A stretch of 64,000 nucleotides of DNA from positions 831,201-895,200 of the forward strand of contig NZ_WJBI01000001.1 in assembly GCF_020804225.1 (NCBI RefSeq), in the 5' to 3' direction. The DNA is from Methanosarcina sp. DH2. GTDB lineage: Archaea; Halobacteriota; Methanosarcinia; Methanosarcinales; Methanosarcinaceae. Shown here in pieces: positions 16,576 through 26,402 of this stretch. Numbering within the stretch: the stretch's first letter is position 1; each line of letters begins with the position of its first letter. A program made the translations under genes and the position numbers. The notes below the pieces were generated by a model. It was not told where the DNA came from and ran no database searches. It was given only the letters and a program-made list of their open reading frames with translations.

Positions 16576-17183
16576 AACCCCCCTATTACTTCTCTGTTTT
16601 TCGGTTAAAGCGACTTTATTTTATGAGATTATATAAGCGTAAGAAACTAAGATAGAGGTTTACAAATTTTAGTAAGGAAGCCGTCGAGGGTTTTAATAAT
16701 ATTTAATATGTCTATGGGCTACCGAATATAGAACAGAGATATAAACGAGTTAAGATAACCGAATAGACAGTAAAATATTTGTTTAAGGGGATATTTTGTA
16801 AATTAAATCTAAAAAGAGAAAATCGGAGGCTTCTGATGTCTTTTAGGACTAAATTATAGCAGTAATTCTAATTGATGCTCGATGCTTTCAGAATATAGTC
16901 TGGATGGATTTTTCTGGTCGAATCTTCCTGCCAGTTAAGGACTATGCTGAAGGTATGGAAAAGATTTAAAAAGGGGAATTTCGATTAAAAGGAAAACTCC
17001 GGGGAAAAGTGAATTCCAGTAAAAATAGCTTCAAATGATCCCAGAAAAAATAGTTTCAAATAGCTCCAATATAAAAGGTCCCGGCAAAAGTAGTTTCAAT
17101 AAAAAGTGATCCAGCAAAGTCCCGAAGTGAGAAAACGACTGGAAAATGGATGATCTGGATGAATTTCAGTTTTAAACTAAAAG
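16576..17183. other. AT-rich intergenic region with degenerate repeats
   Basis: About 600 bp with no gene. Between roughly 17010 and 17125 an irregular motif around AGTTTCAA and GATCCCAG recurs four or five times. The 16600-16700 part could hold the promoter of the minus-strand membrane protein gene. Confidence 0.5.
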
Positions 17184-18011
17184 ATGATACGTATGGCTGA
17201 ACAATTTCAAAACACAGGGAAGGAAAATTCCCCCTCCTTACTGGAAATGAAAAATGTAACAGTTGTCAGGAGCGGGAAAAAGATCCTTGACTCCGTATCC
17301 CTTTCCATCAAGCCAGGGGAACACGTTGCAATCATAGGACCCAATGGCTCGGGCAAATCCTCCCTGATAAAAACCCTTACAAAAGAGTACCACCCGCTGG
17401 CAGGAGCTGACGGGCTCGTACTGAAAATCATGGGTAAGGAGACCTGGCACGTTTTTGAGCTCAGGAAACTTCTCGGGATAGTCTCTGGAGAACTCCAGCA
17501 GACTTGCTGTCGCCAGATCCGGGTTCTTGATACGGTACTCTCAGGATTTTTCAGCAGCATAGGAATATATTACAACCACAGAGTAACCCCTGAAATGGAG
17601 ACAAGAGCCAGAGAAATTCTGGAGTTCCTTGAGATTTCCCACCTTGCAGACAGGTTGATGTGCGAACTTTCCACAGGGGAAGCAAGAAGAGTGCTTATAG
17701 GGAGAGCTCTTGTGCACGACCCGCATGCCCTTATCCTTGACGAGCCTGCAAACAGCCTCGATTTAAAAGCCATGCACAGTTTCCGTGAAAGTGTCCGGAA
17801 AATAGCATGCTCCGGGAAAAGTGTTATCCTTGTCACCCACAACCTGCAGGATGTCATTCCCGAAATCAGTCGTGTGATTCTCATAAAGGAAGGAAAAGTC
17901 GTCATGGACGGAAAAAAAGAAGAAGTTCTGACAGATGCAAACCTCTCCGAGCTTTTTTCTCTTCACGTACAGGTTATGGAGAAAGACGGCTACTACCAGG
18001 CCTGCAGCTAA
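17184..18011 (+). CDS. ABC transporter ATP-binding protein (orphan)
   Basis: A 275-residue ABC ATPase with complete motifs: Walker A GPNGSGKSS (about 53-61), Q-loop near the GELQQTC segment, signature LSTGEARR, Walker B ALILDEPANSLD and the switch His in VTHNLQD. It resembles iron-chelate, molybdate and ModF-like ATPases. No permease or binding protein adjoins it, so it either serves a distant transporter or has a non-transport role. An in-frame ATG three codons in could also be used. Confidence 0.88.
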   Translation: MIRMAEQFQNTGKENSPSLLEMKNVTVVRSGKKILDSVSLSIKPGEHVAIIGPNGSGKSSLIKTLTKEYHPLAGADGLVLKIMGKETWHVFELRKLLGIVSGELQQTCCRQIRVLDTVLSGFFSSIGIYYNHRVTPEMETRAREILEFLEISHLADRLMCELSTGEARRVLIGRALVHDPHALILDEPANSLDLKAMHSFRESVRKIACSGKSVILVTHNLQDVIPEISRVILIKEGKVVMDGKKEEVLTDANLSELFSLHVQVMEKDGYYQACS

Positions 18012-18487
18012 AGGAAATTGCTCAATTCAACCCTTTTGATTCTGTGTACAGACCCACCTCTTTAGTCAGCACCAGGCATCTCAGCCTTATCAGGCATCTT
18101 ACCTGATACCCGTTTGTTTAAAAATATTTCATCTGACACGAAACCACTTTTCAATTCACACTGTATGAAAGCGCTCCCGCGATATGGCGACAACTACCAA
18201 AAGAAGCAAAAAGGAACAAAAGACCGATCTGAAAAAGCAAGAAGAAAGAAAAAGAAGACCTGAGAAGAGTATCTTTTAGATATAATTTAATTCCGTATTT
18301 TTGCATTCTTACCATTTTCTGACTGCTCTTAAGTATTGGTTCCTTATTAGTTTCCTACTGGATTCCCGGTTCGTTTTCATTAATAGTTTTTTCCTCTTTT
18401 TCGCGGAAAAGACCGCTTGCAGGCGAGCGTGACAGAAACGGTTCGGTAGAGCAAATGCGTTGTACCGGTTAGAAATATCTGTCATTT

Positions 18488-18785
18488 AGTCCTCTTGAGC
18501 GAAACGAAGCGTAGCGAAAAGGACCTCGTGCTGTTGCACTTGCAGTGCAACTCCCAGGAAATCTCTGATTCCCTGTGATCCCGAAGTGAAACTCGGGAAG
18601 TAAAATCTGTGATTTTATGAATCAGTCTGCTTGAACGAGCGAAGCGAGTGAAACAGACCTCGTGCTCCCGAAGCGAAACTCGGGAAGTAAAATCTGTGAT
18701 TTTATGAATCAGTCTGCTTGAACGAGCGAAGCGAGTGAAACAGACCTCGTGCTCCCGAAGCGAAACTCGGGAAGCGAAACTCGGA
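18488..18785. repeat. Hairpin-rich intergenic repeat with 87-bp tandem copies
   Basis: Two full 87-bp copies (18580-18666 and 18667-18753) and a partial third from 18754 lie in tandem. Each holds the inverted pair CCCGAAG...CTTCGGG-like around GCGAAACTCGGG, and GTCTG...CAGAC enclosing CGAGCGAAGCGAG. A related single element lies at about 18488-18532, next to a perfect 8-bp-stem hairpin at 18533-18551 (GTTGCACT/AGTGCAAC). The surrounding 18012-19127 shows no gene. It looks like a dispersed Methanosarcina intergenic element that has amplified locally. Confidence 0.8.
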
Positions 18786-19127
18786 TATCAAAAGAATCTG
18801 ATATTCAAATCTTATCTTTAATACAAAGGAGATCATATTTGCTTTTTAATACAGGTAATTGCATAAAACTAATGGAATATTTAGAATTTAGAATAGAATT
18901 TAGATTAAAAGTTTAGGATTGTATGAAAGCTTCAGAGTCATATGAAGTTTCAGAATATGCTTCAGATATACTATAGTAATGCGATTCCGAAGTATACTCA
19001 CAGGACTTGGCTTTTGAATATATTCACCGATCATGAATTTTTCCATCAAGTTAGGAATTTATTTTGGAATCGAAGTACTAGAACCAGAATCCCTGCAAGT
19101 ATTCTGCAGGAAAACAGAGGAGGCTAC

Positions 19128-19916
19128 ATGCCAGTAATTACCATAATAGGGTGCAGGATGTTTGAAGATGAGATCATGCACCTCCTTGAAAACGACCCTG
19201 AAATTGGAAAAGTGCTTGTAGTGGAAAACGAAGACTGCGGCGGGATTATGAGAAAATTGACCGAAGCAGGAATTGTACACACAGCCCTTCCCCTTGAAGG
19301 GATTCCCGAAAAAGCTGCAGGTAAAGACAAAAGTTTGACCCTCATAATATACATACTTGAGCTCGCCCTGCACGCAATCCCTGAAAACCTTAAAAAAACC
19401 GTATATTCAAAAGTAGAACTTATGGCTCCCCGTTCGGACGGGGTCCTGCTCTTTTACGGGCTCTGCGGAAACGTGCTTGGGAAAATTGAAGAAGACTTCA
19501 AAGACCTGGACTGCAGGGTCTCCATCCTGAAAGAAGAAAACGGAGAGATTGTTGATGACTGCATCGGTGCCGTTCTTGGAGGCAGGGGACATTACCTGGA
19601 AGTCCTGAAAAGCTGCAGAGGTGTGGGCACCTTTTTCCTGACCCCCATGTGGGCTGTGAACTGGAGGGAAATGATCCGGACTGCAGGCCTTAGTCAGAAC
19701 CCGGATGATATAACGATGTCGAAGTTTGTCTTTGATTATGCAGGCTATAAAAAGGTTGCCAGAATAAATACAGGCCTTGCCTACGAAAAAGATTTCGATG
19801 CCTGTGTAAAGGAATTTTCCACACTCTTTGAATTTGAAATTACGGACCTGAATGGGACTTTGCAGCTTGTAGAAAATTGTTATGCAAAAACAAAAGCTTC
19901 AGTGATCAATGCCTGA
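19128..19916 (+). CDS. DUF1638 family protein
   Basis: A 262-residue protein of the DUF1638 family, common in methanogens and often found near corrinoid methyltransferase genes; its activity is not established. Features include the N-terminal IIGCRMFEDE, NEDCGG, YGLCGN and GGRGHYLEVL, with Cys residues that could bind a metal or cofactor. An earlier in-frame ATG at 18942 would add 62 residues of low-quality sequence. I chose ATG 19128 because GAGGAGG lies just before it and the conserved domain starts at once. No methyltransferase gene is in the window. Confidence 0.82.
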   Translation: MPVITIIGCRMFEDEIMHLLENDPEIGKVLVVENEDCGGIMRKLTEAGIVHTALPLEGIPEKAAGKDKSLTLIIYILELALHAIPENLKKTVYSKVELMAPRSDGVLLFYGLCGNVLGKIEEDFKDLDCRVSILKEENGEIVDDCIGAVLGGRGHYLEVLKSCRGVGTFFLTPMWAVNWREMIRTAGLSQNPDDITMSKFVFDYAGYKKVARINTGLAYEKDFDACVKEFSTLFEFEITDLNGTLQLVENCYAKTKASVINA

Positions 19917-20296
19917 CCTCACATCCGGGTATAAATCCTGACCTTTAAGCTCGGGTCGAAAAACTCGGGTTTGAGAAATATTTTTTTCGACCCCTTTCTT
20001 TCCCGGCATCTTTCCAATCTTTAAACTTTTTTCGCTCTATATCTTACCTTTCTTTCCTTCTTTTATTTTTCTTTCCTTCTTTTATTTTTCTTTCCTTCTT
20101 TTATTTTTCTCTCTTTCTCTTATTTTTATATCCTTCTTTCATTCAATTCCTCCACATATTCTTTTGGAGTATCAAATGAGTTCGAGACATTTAAGCTATC
20201 AGTTTCCTTTATCAATTGATAGGTATTAATATTCGTAGGCAGATTTAAAATAAACACGAAATCTAACGTCAAAAGACCTGAGGGGGAATTCAGGAG
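19917..20296. repeat. Intergenic region with 19-bp pyrimidine tandem repeat
   Basis: Four 19-bp units (CTTTCCTTCTTTTATTTTT), the last degenerate, run from 20052 to 20127. No gene is supported. The T-runs could end transcription of the DUF1638 gene. Confidence 0.8.
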
Positions 20297-22117
20297 TTGG
20301 GAAACCATTTTATTATGATTGCCGGAGAAGAGGCAGGTCCTGCATCAAACAAAATGGGCGGGATCTGGAACGTCATTGATGAAGAGGCGCATACCCTTGC
20401 GGCTCTTTTTGACTCCGGAAAACTCAAGGCAAAAGAAAGTACAGAGATCCTTGTTGCAGGGCCATATTTCGGGCACAGGGGAGCAGACTGGAACCGGGGC
20501 TTGAACAGGATTACTAATATGGACGGGCTTGCCCCTCTCAGCTCTGACGGAGAGCTCCGGAAAAGTCTCAAAGCCCTTGAAAACGAAGGTATAAAGGTTT
20601 TCACAGGAGAAGAGATGGTTGGAGAAACCAGGATAGGTTACCTGCAATTTCAGACTTCGGATTTTGGGAAACTCCGCTCCTCATATATGGGAAAAGAGAT
20701 GACTCTCGAAAGCAGGGTCAAAGCCGAAGCCTATGAACTTCTTGGGCTTGACTCCCTGAGGTATGAAAGCATGCCAAATGGAGCTGAATATACTCATTAC
20801 CTTTCTCTTTCGCATTCGATTTCCGAGCTTATCCGGCTTCTTGTAAGTTCAGCTCCTAAAACTGGCGATACCTGGGCAGAAGAGGCAGGTTCGGGTAAAG
20901 ATTCAATTCCCTGTCCCGGAATTTCCCTTCATTGTCATGAATTCGGGACATTCTATGCACCTGCAAGACTTAAAAAGCTGGGAATCCCGATAAATACTGT
21001 CGCGACCCTGCATGCCACCCTTCCTGGCAGGGCTGCCGGATATAATTCCATTCAAAAAAGAAGAAACAATGACAGCACATGGTCTCAGGGCGTGCCTCAA
21101 AACCTTGCCTCCCTCGAAGCACTTGCCCTCTATGCAGATACGGTTACTGCCGTTGGGGAATCAACTCGCCAGGAGGCCAGGCTTTTTTACGGGATTAACG
21201 GGATTGTCATTAGAAATGGAATAACCATTGCGCCCGAAAAAATAGACTGGAACCGCAAAGAACTTTGCCTCGCACATATAAGGAATTTCCTTTCCGAAAA
21301 CATGCACAGGTACTATGGAGGGGAAAAGGTCGAGCCCGAAAAGATTATTCCTATTTTCACAATCTCCCGTATAGAGGTCGAAAACAAAGGATACCCTGAC
21401 CTTCTAGATTCCCTTCTAGCTCTCGAGCACATAATAAGGAACAGCATCATGGAAGGGCATATGGAAGAGGGGACAAAGGTAATTTGCTTCCTTATAGCAG
21501 CAGAAGGCCCGAAAACTAACCTCCCAGAAGGGTTTCCGGTACACCTTCCAAAAGATGTACTTGTAGGAAACGAACTCAGGCTTCAGCAGATGATAGAGGA
21601 AAGAGGGCTGGATTTCACGAGACTGGTAAGAGGAAAGCGTTCAGTTGCAGCAGTCCTCTATCCCCAGATTATATCAACGGAGGACGGAGGGCTGGGCATG
21701 GGAGTCAGGGACTTTATGGCAGGCTGCTGTGCCGGGATATTCCCCTCCCGCTATGACCCGTTTCTGCTCACAGGGCTTGAAGCCGGAAGAGAGGGAACCC
21801 CGAGCGTGGTAAGCCGGGTCTGCGGCTTCAGTGATGCTATAAAAACTATCGAGTCCCTGGTAGAAGGTCTGGGAGGAGTGATAGTGGTAGACAACATAGA
21901 CCTTTCCTATTACGAGACAGTCCTTGACTATGCCCTGGCAGTCAGTTACTTTACCAGAAATTTTGTGGATGACAGAGTAAAATACAAACTGCTCTGCAGG
22001 GAAGCTTTTCTCCTTGCAAAGGATATGGGCTGGGAAAAGCCCACAGAGCAGTACTATGAGCTTATAAGCGGGGCACGCTTCTGCGCGCAGGAAGATGAAG
22101 TCTCTGAAAAAGAGTAA
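20297..22117 (+). CDS. Glycogen synthase-like glycosyltransferase (GT3 type)
   Basis: A 606-residue retaining glycosyltransferase with the glycogen-synthase N-terminus (GEEAGPASNKMGGIWNVI; the K-x-G-G loop binds the sugar nucleotide). A GT3-like C-terminal motif, GIFPSRYDPFLLTGLEAG, carries the catalytic Glu. It should extend alpha-1,4-glucan from a nucleotide-glucose donor in the cytoplasm. It leads a group with galT (33 bp downstream) and a GT4 enzyme, pointing to storage polysaccharide. The start is TTG at 20297 with a G-rich SD about 10 nt before; an ATG six codons later is possible. Confidence 0.82.
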   Translation: MGNHFIMIAGEEAGPASNKMGGIWNVIDEEAHTLAALFDSGKLKAKESTEILVAGPYFGHRGADWNRGLNRITNMDGLAPLSSDGELRKSLKALENEGIKVFTGEEMVGETRIGYLQFQTSDFGKLRSSYMGKEMTLESRVKAEAYELLGLDSLRYESMPNGAEYTHYLSLSHSISELIRLLVSSAPKTGDTWAEEAGSGKDSIPCPGISLHCHEFGTFYAPARLKKLGIPINTVATLHATLPGRAAGYNSIQKRRNNDSTWSQGVPQNLASLEALALYADTVTAVGESTRQEARLFYGINGIVIRNGITIAPEKIDWNRKELCLAHIRNFLSENMHRYYGGEKVEPEKIIPIFTISRIEVENKGYPDLLDSLLALEHIIRNSIMEGHMEEGTKVICFLIAAEGPKTNLPEGFPVHLPKDVLVGNELRLQQMIEERGLDFTRLVRGKRSVAAVLYPQIISTEDGGLGMGVRDFMAGCCAGIFPSRYDPFLLTGLEAGREGTPSVVSRVCGFSDAIKTIESLVEGLGGVIVVDNIDLSYYETVLDYALAVSYFTRNFVDDRVKYKLLCREAFLLAKDMGWEKPTEQYYELISGARFCAQEDEVSEKE

Positions 22118-22150
22118 AGGGAAATAAGGGAAAGGCTGAGGTTTCAGAAA

Positions 22151-23161
22151 ATGTCAGAAATCAGAAAGCATTATTTTCTCCCCGAGTACTGCATAATTGC
22201 TGAAGAGAGGGCTAAAAGGCCTTCGGATTTTGTGGGGGCAGCCGAAGGTTCTGAAGGTTCAGAAGGTTCTCAGGAAAGCTCCTTTGAAAGCTGCGTTTTT
22301 TGCGGGGGAAATGAAGAAAAAACGCCTCCTGCAACTGCAGTATATAAGAATGGGGAGGTCTTTGCCGATAGCGGGGAAAAAAGAGTACGCAACTGGGATT
22401 TTCGCTGTTTCCCAAACCTCTATCCTGCACTTTCTCCTGCCCCACCTCCTCCCGGATTTCAGGGGAAAGATCCTGAAGTTCTCCCGGGATTCGGTTTCCA
22501 CGAAGTAATAGTAGAGTCGCCTTTGCACGGGAAAAAGCTGGAAGACTTCTCAGATAATGAAATCTCCGGGCTTATGAATGTCTATAAGGACAGGGTATGC
22601 CATTACACAGCCCATGAAAAAATTCGTTATGTATCCCTGTTCAAAAATTCTGGAAAAAACGCAGGTGCTTCCCAGGACCATCCGCACAGCCAGCTCATAG
22701 CCCTGCCGGTTTGTCCTCAGGTTCTGGAAAGGGAATTGAAGGCTATTAGAGAAGTAAAAGAGTGCCCTTACTGTGCTATCATTGAAAAAGAAAAAGTCTC
22801 ACCAAGACTTATCCATGAAAATAGCAAATTTATGGCTTTTGCCCCTTACTATTCAATAGGACCCTTTGAAATATGGGTCCTTCCAAAAAAACACATAAGC
22901 TTTCTCGGGGATTTTAGTCCTGAACTCCTTTTTGCCCTTGGTGAGATTTTGCGAGTTATCCTCAGGAATTACGCAAAAGTGCTTGGAAACCTGCCCTATA
23001 ACTATATGTTCTACCAGCTTTTTGAAACTCCGGAGTACCACCTGAACCTCAGGCTGGTACCCCGACTCTCTACTGCTGCAGGGTTCGAACTTAACACCGG
23101 AATCTACATTAATACGGTTTCTCCGGAAAAGGCAGCCTCATACCTCAGAGGGGATGAATGA
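22151..23161 (+). CDS. galT: Galactose-1-phosphate uridylyltransferase (GalT/ADP-glucose type)
   Basis: A 336-residue HIT-superfamily nucleotidyl transferase. The active-site triad HPHSQ (in DHPHSQLIALP) contains the His that forms the nucleotidyl intermediate. Two zinc-type pairs are seen: CVFCGG near residue 49 and CPYCAI in the middle. It swaps UMP (or a related nucleotide) between sugar phosphates, and beside glycogen synthase it would supply or recycle the sugar nucleotide. The donor specificity cannot be told from sequence. A Gly/Ser/Glu-rich insert lies at residues 28-45. Confidence 0.88.
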   Translation: MSEIRKHYFLPEYCIIAEERAKRPSDFVGAAEGSEGSEGSQESSFESCVFCGGNEEKTPPATAVYKNGEVFADSGEKRVRNWDFRCFPNLYPALSPAPPPPGFQGKDPEVLPGFGFHEVIVESPLHGKKLEDFSDNEISGLMNVYKDRVCHYTAHEKIRYVSLFKNSGKNAGASQDHPHSQLIALPVCPQVLERELKAIREVKECPYCAIIEKEKVSPRLIHENSKFMAFAPYYSIGPFEIWVLPKKHISFLGDFSPELLFALGEILRVILRNYAKVLGNLPYNYMFYQLFETPEYHLNLRLVPRLSTAAGFELNTGIYINTVSPEKAASYLRGDE

Positions 23162-23663
23162 GTGTTCAGAATAACCCGGGAGAGAGAAATCGACATGGAA
23201 CAAATAGCCAGCAAACAATTGGAGCAAATAACCTGAATAAACAAAAGGGATAAAAAATGGAATAAACAGTTAGAGTAAAAGTTTCCAATGTAAAAACATA
23301 TGGAAAAAATCAGAGATATGTTTATGTACAATTAATAAGGAATAAAGTTAGGTAAGTATAGAGATATATTCTTAATGCGAAAATTGTCCTGTAGACCAGG
23401 TATATTTAGATAATTCCTGTTCTGAACAGGTACGTGAAAGGGTTTAAGGGGAATAAGTACAGAGAAATTACAGCAGGAAAGACGTAACCTGAGTTTACCA
23501 ATCTGGAAAATATTTGACAAATCTGGAAAAATATTTGACAAATCTGGGAAATATATGTTTAACCCGGTAAGCTGAAGGGTTTGAACAGCACAGGCTGGGG
23601 GAAGCCTGTAACTTTTAGCAACCGTGATGTCATTTACTTTGACAAAAAGGAACAAGTGAGTCT
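23162..23663. repeat. Intergenic region with 20-21 bp repeat x3
   Basis: About 500 bp without a gene. Between 23499 and 23556 a unit close to CAAATCTGGAAAATATTTGA occurs three times in tandem. It lies in the upstream part of the GT4 gene and could affect its expression. Confidence 0.65.
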
Positions 23664-24827
23664 ATGAGAAAGATTCGAATAGGAATGTTTAGTTGGGAAA
23701 GTTTGTATTCAATACGTGTAGGAGGGATTTCGCCCCATGTATCCGAACTCTCTGAGGCTCTTGCAGCTGAGGGTCATGAGGTTCATCTTTTTACCCGAGG
23801 CCTTGAAAACAATAATGAAGTAATCAGTGGAGTCCACTATCACAGAATTGCATGCGACAGGACTGGAGGAATAGTGGAACAAATGAACAGGATGTGCGAT
23901 GCCATGTATTGCCGGTTCCTTGATGTGCAGGAAGAGGCAGGAGAGTTTGATATCCTCCACGGGCATGACTGGCATCCTGTAAACGTACTCTGCAGAATTA
24001 AAGCCCAGTTCGGGCTGCCTTTTGTCCTGACATTCCACAGTACGGAATGGGGCCGCAACGGAAACCGGCATGGGGACTGGTGGGAAGCAAAAGAGATTTC
24101 GCACAGGGAATGGCTTGGAGGGTACGAGGCTTCCGATGTAGTTACAACCTCCACAGTTTTGAGAGAAGAAGTCAAGCACATATACAAAATTCCCGATTAC
24201 AAGCTGTGGGAAATCCCCAATGGAATAAATGTGGGAAAAATAAAAAGAGAAGTTGATCCCGGAAAAATAAAAAGAAATTACGGGATACATCCATGCCTTC
24301 CTGTGGTGCTTTTTACTGGGAGGATGTCCTATCAGAAGGGACCTGATCTGCTAGTTGAAGCTGCAGCAAAAGTCCTTAGGAAGCGGGCTGCCCAGTTTGT
24401 GCTCATAGGAGAAGGGGATATGCGGGCTCAATGTGAAAACCAGGCTCAGAGGCTTGGAATTGGGGATTCCTGCAATTTCCTTGGTTACGCCCCGGACAAT
24501 ACTGTCATAGACTGGTTCAATGCCTGTGACCTTGTCTGTGTCCCAAGCCGAAACGAACCCTTCGGGATAGTTGTGCTTGAGGCATGGGATGCAAAAAAAC
24601 CTGTGGTTGCAAGCGATGCAGTTGCTCTTGTTGAGAACTTCAGAACGGGAATCATTGCTCATAAAGAACCCTCTTCCATTGCCTGGGGCCTTAATTACGT
24701 ACTTGAGGGTCTCGGACGTAACAGAATGGGAGAGAAGGGGTACGACCTTCTGAAAAAGAGATACAACTGGGAGACAATAGCTGAAAAAACCCTTGAAGTA
24801 TATGAAAAAGTAATAGAAAAAGCCTGA
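23664..24827 (+). CDS. Family 4 glycosyltransferase
   Basis: A 387-residue GT-B enzyme. The N-terminus has the acceptor-side pattern WESLYSIRVGGISPHVSELSEAL with the GG loop, then HGHDWHP. The C-terminal donor domain shows FTGRMSYQKGPDLLVEA and the E-x7-E motif PSRNEPFGIVVLEA. It belongs with archaeal starch/glycogen synthase-like GT4 proteins. Together with the upstream GT3-like synthase and galT it suggests glucan synthesis, though an export or surface-sugar role is also possible. It has its own 5' spacer of 500 bp, so it is probably transcribed separately. Confidence 0.85.
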   Translation: MRKIRIGMFSWESLYSIRVGGISPHVSELSEALAAEGHEVHLFTRGLENNNEVISGVHYHRIACDRTGGIVEQMNRMCDAMYCRFLDVQEEAGEFDILHGHDWHPVNVLCRIKAQFGLPFVLTFHSTEWGRNGNRHGDWWEAKEISHREWLGGYEASDVVTTSTVLREEVKHIYKIPDYKLWEIPNGINVGKIKREVDPGKIKRNYGIHPCLPVVLFTGRMSYQKGPDLLVEAAAKVLRKRAAQFVLIGEGDMRAQCENQAQRLGIGDSCNFLGYAPDNTVIDWFNACDLVCVPSRNEPFGIVVLEAWDAKKPVVASDAVALVENFRTGIIAHKEPSSIAWGLNYVLEGLGRNRMGEKGYDLLKKRYNWETIAEKTLEVYEKVIEKA

Positions 24828-24957
24828 GTGTTTAAATTATGAAGAATATTTAAAAAGCCTGTGTACTAAAACACAGTGTCTTTAAAAAACTTAGCACTTA
24901 AAAAATAAAAAATATATTACTTGAAAAAGTTTGAAGAGAAAGTGTGAGAGGAAGGTA

Positions 24958-25593
24958 TTATACAGTATCTTCCTCGTCGTCTTCGTCAAATTCTTTATAA
25001 CTGTCGCTTCCTACCATAGCTGCCGAAATTGAGTCAATCCCGTCAAGCCACTCTGCAACAATTCCATATGGAAGCTCAGCCATTATCTCTTCAGGCAGGC
25101 TCTGTCCTTTGAGTACGATTGCGCCGCACTGTGCAGTGTAATCAAGAGCAGTTTCAAGGTCATCCGAGGCTTCGGCGTCGATTGCTACTTTTATAAGTTC
25201 TTCGATATTTGCCTCCTCCTCGTAATCGCCCATGACATAGCATTCAAAGGCGACGAGTGCCCCCATCAAAGAGGTCTGTACCGAATCGATCATAAGGTCA
25301 ATATCTTCAGAAATGGGTTCGACCTCGGAAAGCACTATATCCCTGATCTCCTCAAGAATCTTTAAAGACATTTCTTTGGAGAGCAGATTTTTTTCAAAGC
25401 GAGCGGTTAATTTGAGGCAGGCAAGAATCACATCGTCAACCATGTTGACGAATACAGCACTTTCCTTTCCGGCCTCTTCTTCGGACTCTTTGATTTGAAA
25501 ACCGCTTTCCTTTGCCCGTCCGAGCCAGTTTTCCCAGCGCTTTTGGGTATAAAATTCATAGGGGGGGACCTGGTTCATATCATGTTCAGGCAC
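24958..25593 (-). CDS. DUF2150 family protein
   Basis: A 211-residue acidic helical protein matching the archaeal DUF2150 family (YEFYTQKRWENWLGRAKESGF at the start, VFVNMVDDVILACLK in the middle). Function is unknown. The C-terminus ends in an Asp/Glu run. No membrane segment or catalytic motif is visible. It lies on the minus strand, convergent with the GT4 gene, 75 bp from the UPF0179 gene upstream. Confidence 0.8.
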   Translation of the reverse strand: MPEHDMNQVPPYEFYTQKRWENWLGRAKESGFQIKESEEEAGKESAVFVNMVDDVILACLKLTARFEKNLLSKEMSLKILEEIRDIVLSEVEPISEDIDLMIDSVQTSLMGALVAFECYVMGDYEEEANIEELIKVAIDAEASDDLETALDYTAQCGAIVLKGQSLPEEIMAELPYGIVAEWLDGIDSISAAMVGSDSYKEFDEDDEEDTV

Positions 25594-25668
25594 TTATAAC
25601 ACCGCTTATATACCTTTTTTATTAATTAATAATCAGTCTTACTATTACTAAAAGGTGTTTGTTTATGT

Positions 25669-26118
25669 TCACCAGGCAAGTTTCACTTTTTTTAAGGAAT
25701 TGCCGGCTTCGCACTTTGCGTCAAGGCTCTCAAGGACCTCTACAATTTTGCATTTGTCCCCTCTTAAAAGCCCTTCCGGGTGGCAAATCTCATACACACC
25801 GCACTCTCTCTTGCCACATTTGGCGGGCTCATACATAATTTTTGCCCCTTCAACTGCTTTTCTCGACTCCATTGTTGTCAGGATGGGAGCCCTGCTGACG
25901 TCCACAGCAAGTACTCCGCTGTCGTGCAGGAAACATTCGTGTATATCTTTACTTTTGATTCTCTCGACTCTATACCTGCGCCCGGGTTCAAGGTTAAGGC
26001 AGGTATTCTTCAAACGGCATTTCTTGCATTCAGGCATTTCACCCTTGAATATGAATTCCAGCCCTTCCCTTGCCAGCCGTGATCCGATGAGTGTTATTTT
26101 GGTATCGCTTTCTGTCAT
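25669..26118 (-). CDS. UPF0179 family cysteine-rich protein
   Basis: A 149-residue protein of the archaeal UPF0179 family, function unknown. Seven cysteines are spaced for metal or Fe-S binding: Cys31-x2-Cys34, Cys40, then Cys101, Cys106, Cys112 and Cys123. The 26151 ATG would add 11 poorly conserved residues. I prefer the ATG at 26116-26118, which is preceded by a GGAAG sequence and starts right before the conserved KITLIGSRLAREG. The gene upstream on this strand is egsA, 284 bp away. Confidence 0.82.
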   Translation of the reverse strand: MTESDTKITLIGSRLAREGLEFIFKGEMPECKKCRLKNTCLNLEPGRRYRVERIKSKDIHECFLHDSGVLAVDVSRAPILTTMESRKAVEGAKIMYEPAKCGKRECGVYEICHPEGLLRGDKCKIVEVLESLDAKCEAGNSLKKVKLAW

Positions 26119-26402
26119 AATGGTTCTTCCATTTAAATTTTTTTCGGGCATTTATTGATTCTACGGGATTCCTGGAGTTTATCCCGAAACATTTTGAATT
26201 GAGTATTGAGATTAGACCTGAAGTAAGGCATTTAAGTAAGATTATCCTGAATAAATCAAATCATTTAAACTTGAGTGAGCTCCTAATTACTTATTAAATC
26301 TGAATCCAGGTCTTAAAAGGTTCTTGTATTCCATGGTATTCAGTTTTAAGATATTTCAAACAGTTGATGATTTTCTGTTTCCGCCTCAGTTAGAACAACT
26401 TT
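26119..26402. other. AT-rich intergenic spacer
   Basis: 284 bp between egsA and the UPF0179 gene on the same strand. No gene or RNA is recognised; it probably holds the UPF0179 promoter. Confidence 0.4.

Noticed and set aside
20126..20308. Minus-strand frame of 60 codons before the glycogen synthase gene
   Set aside because: Short, overlaps repeat and promoter DNA, no RBS or recognisable sequence.
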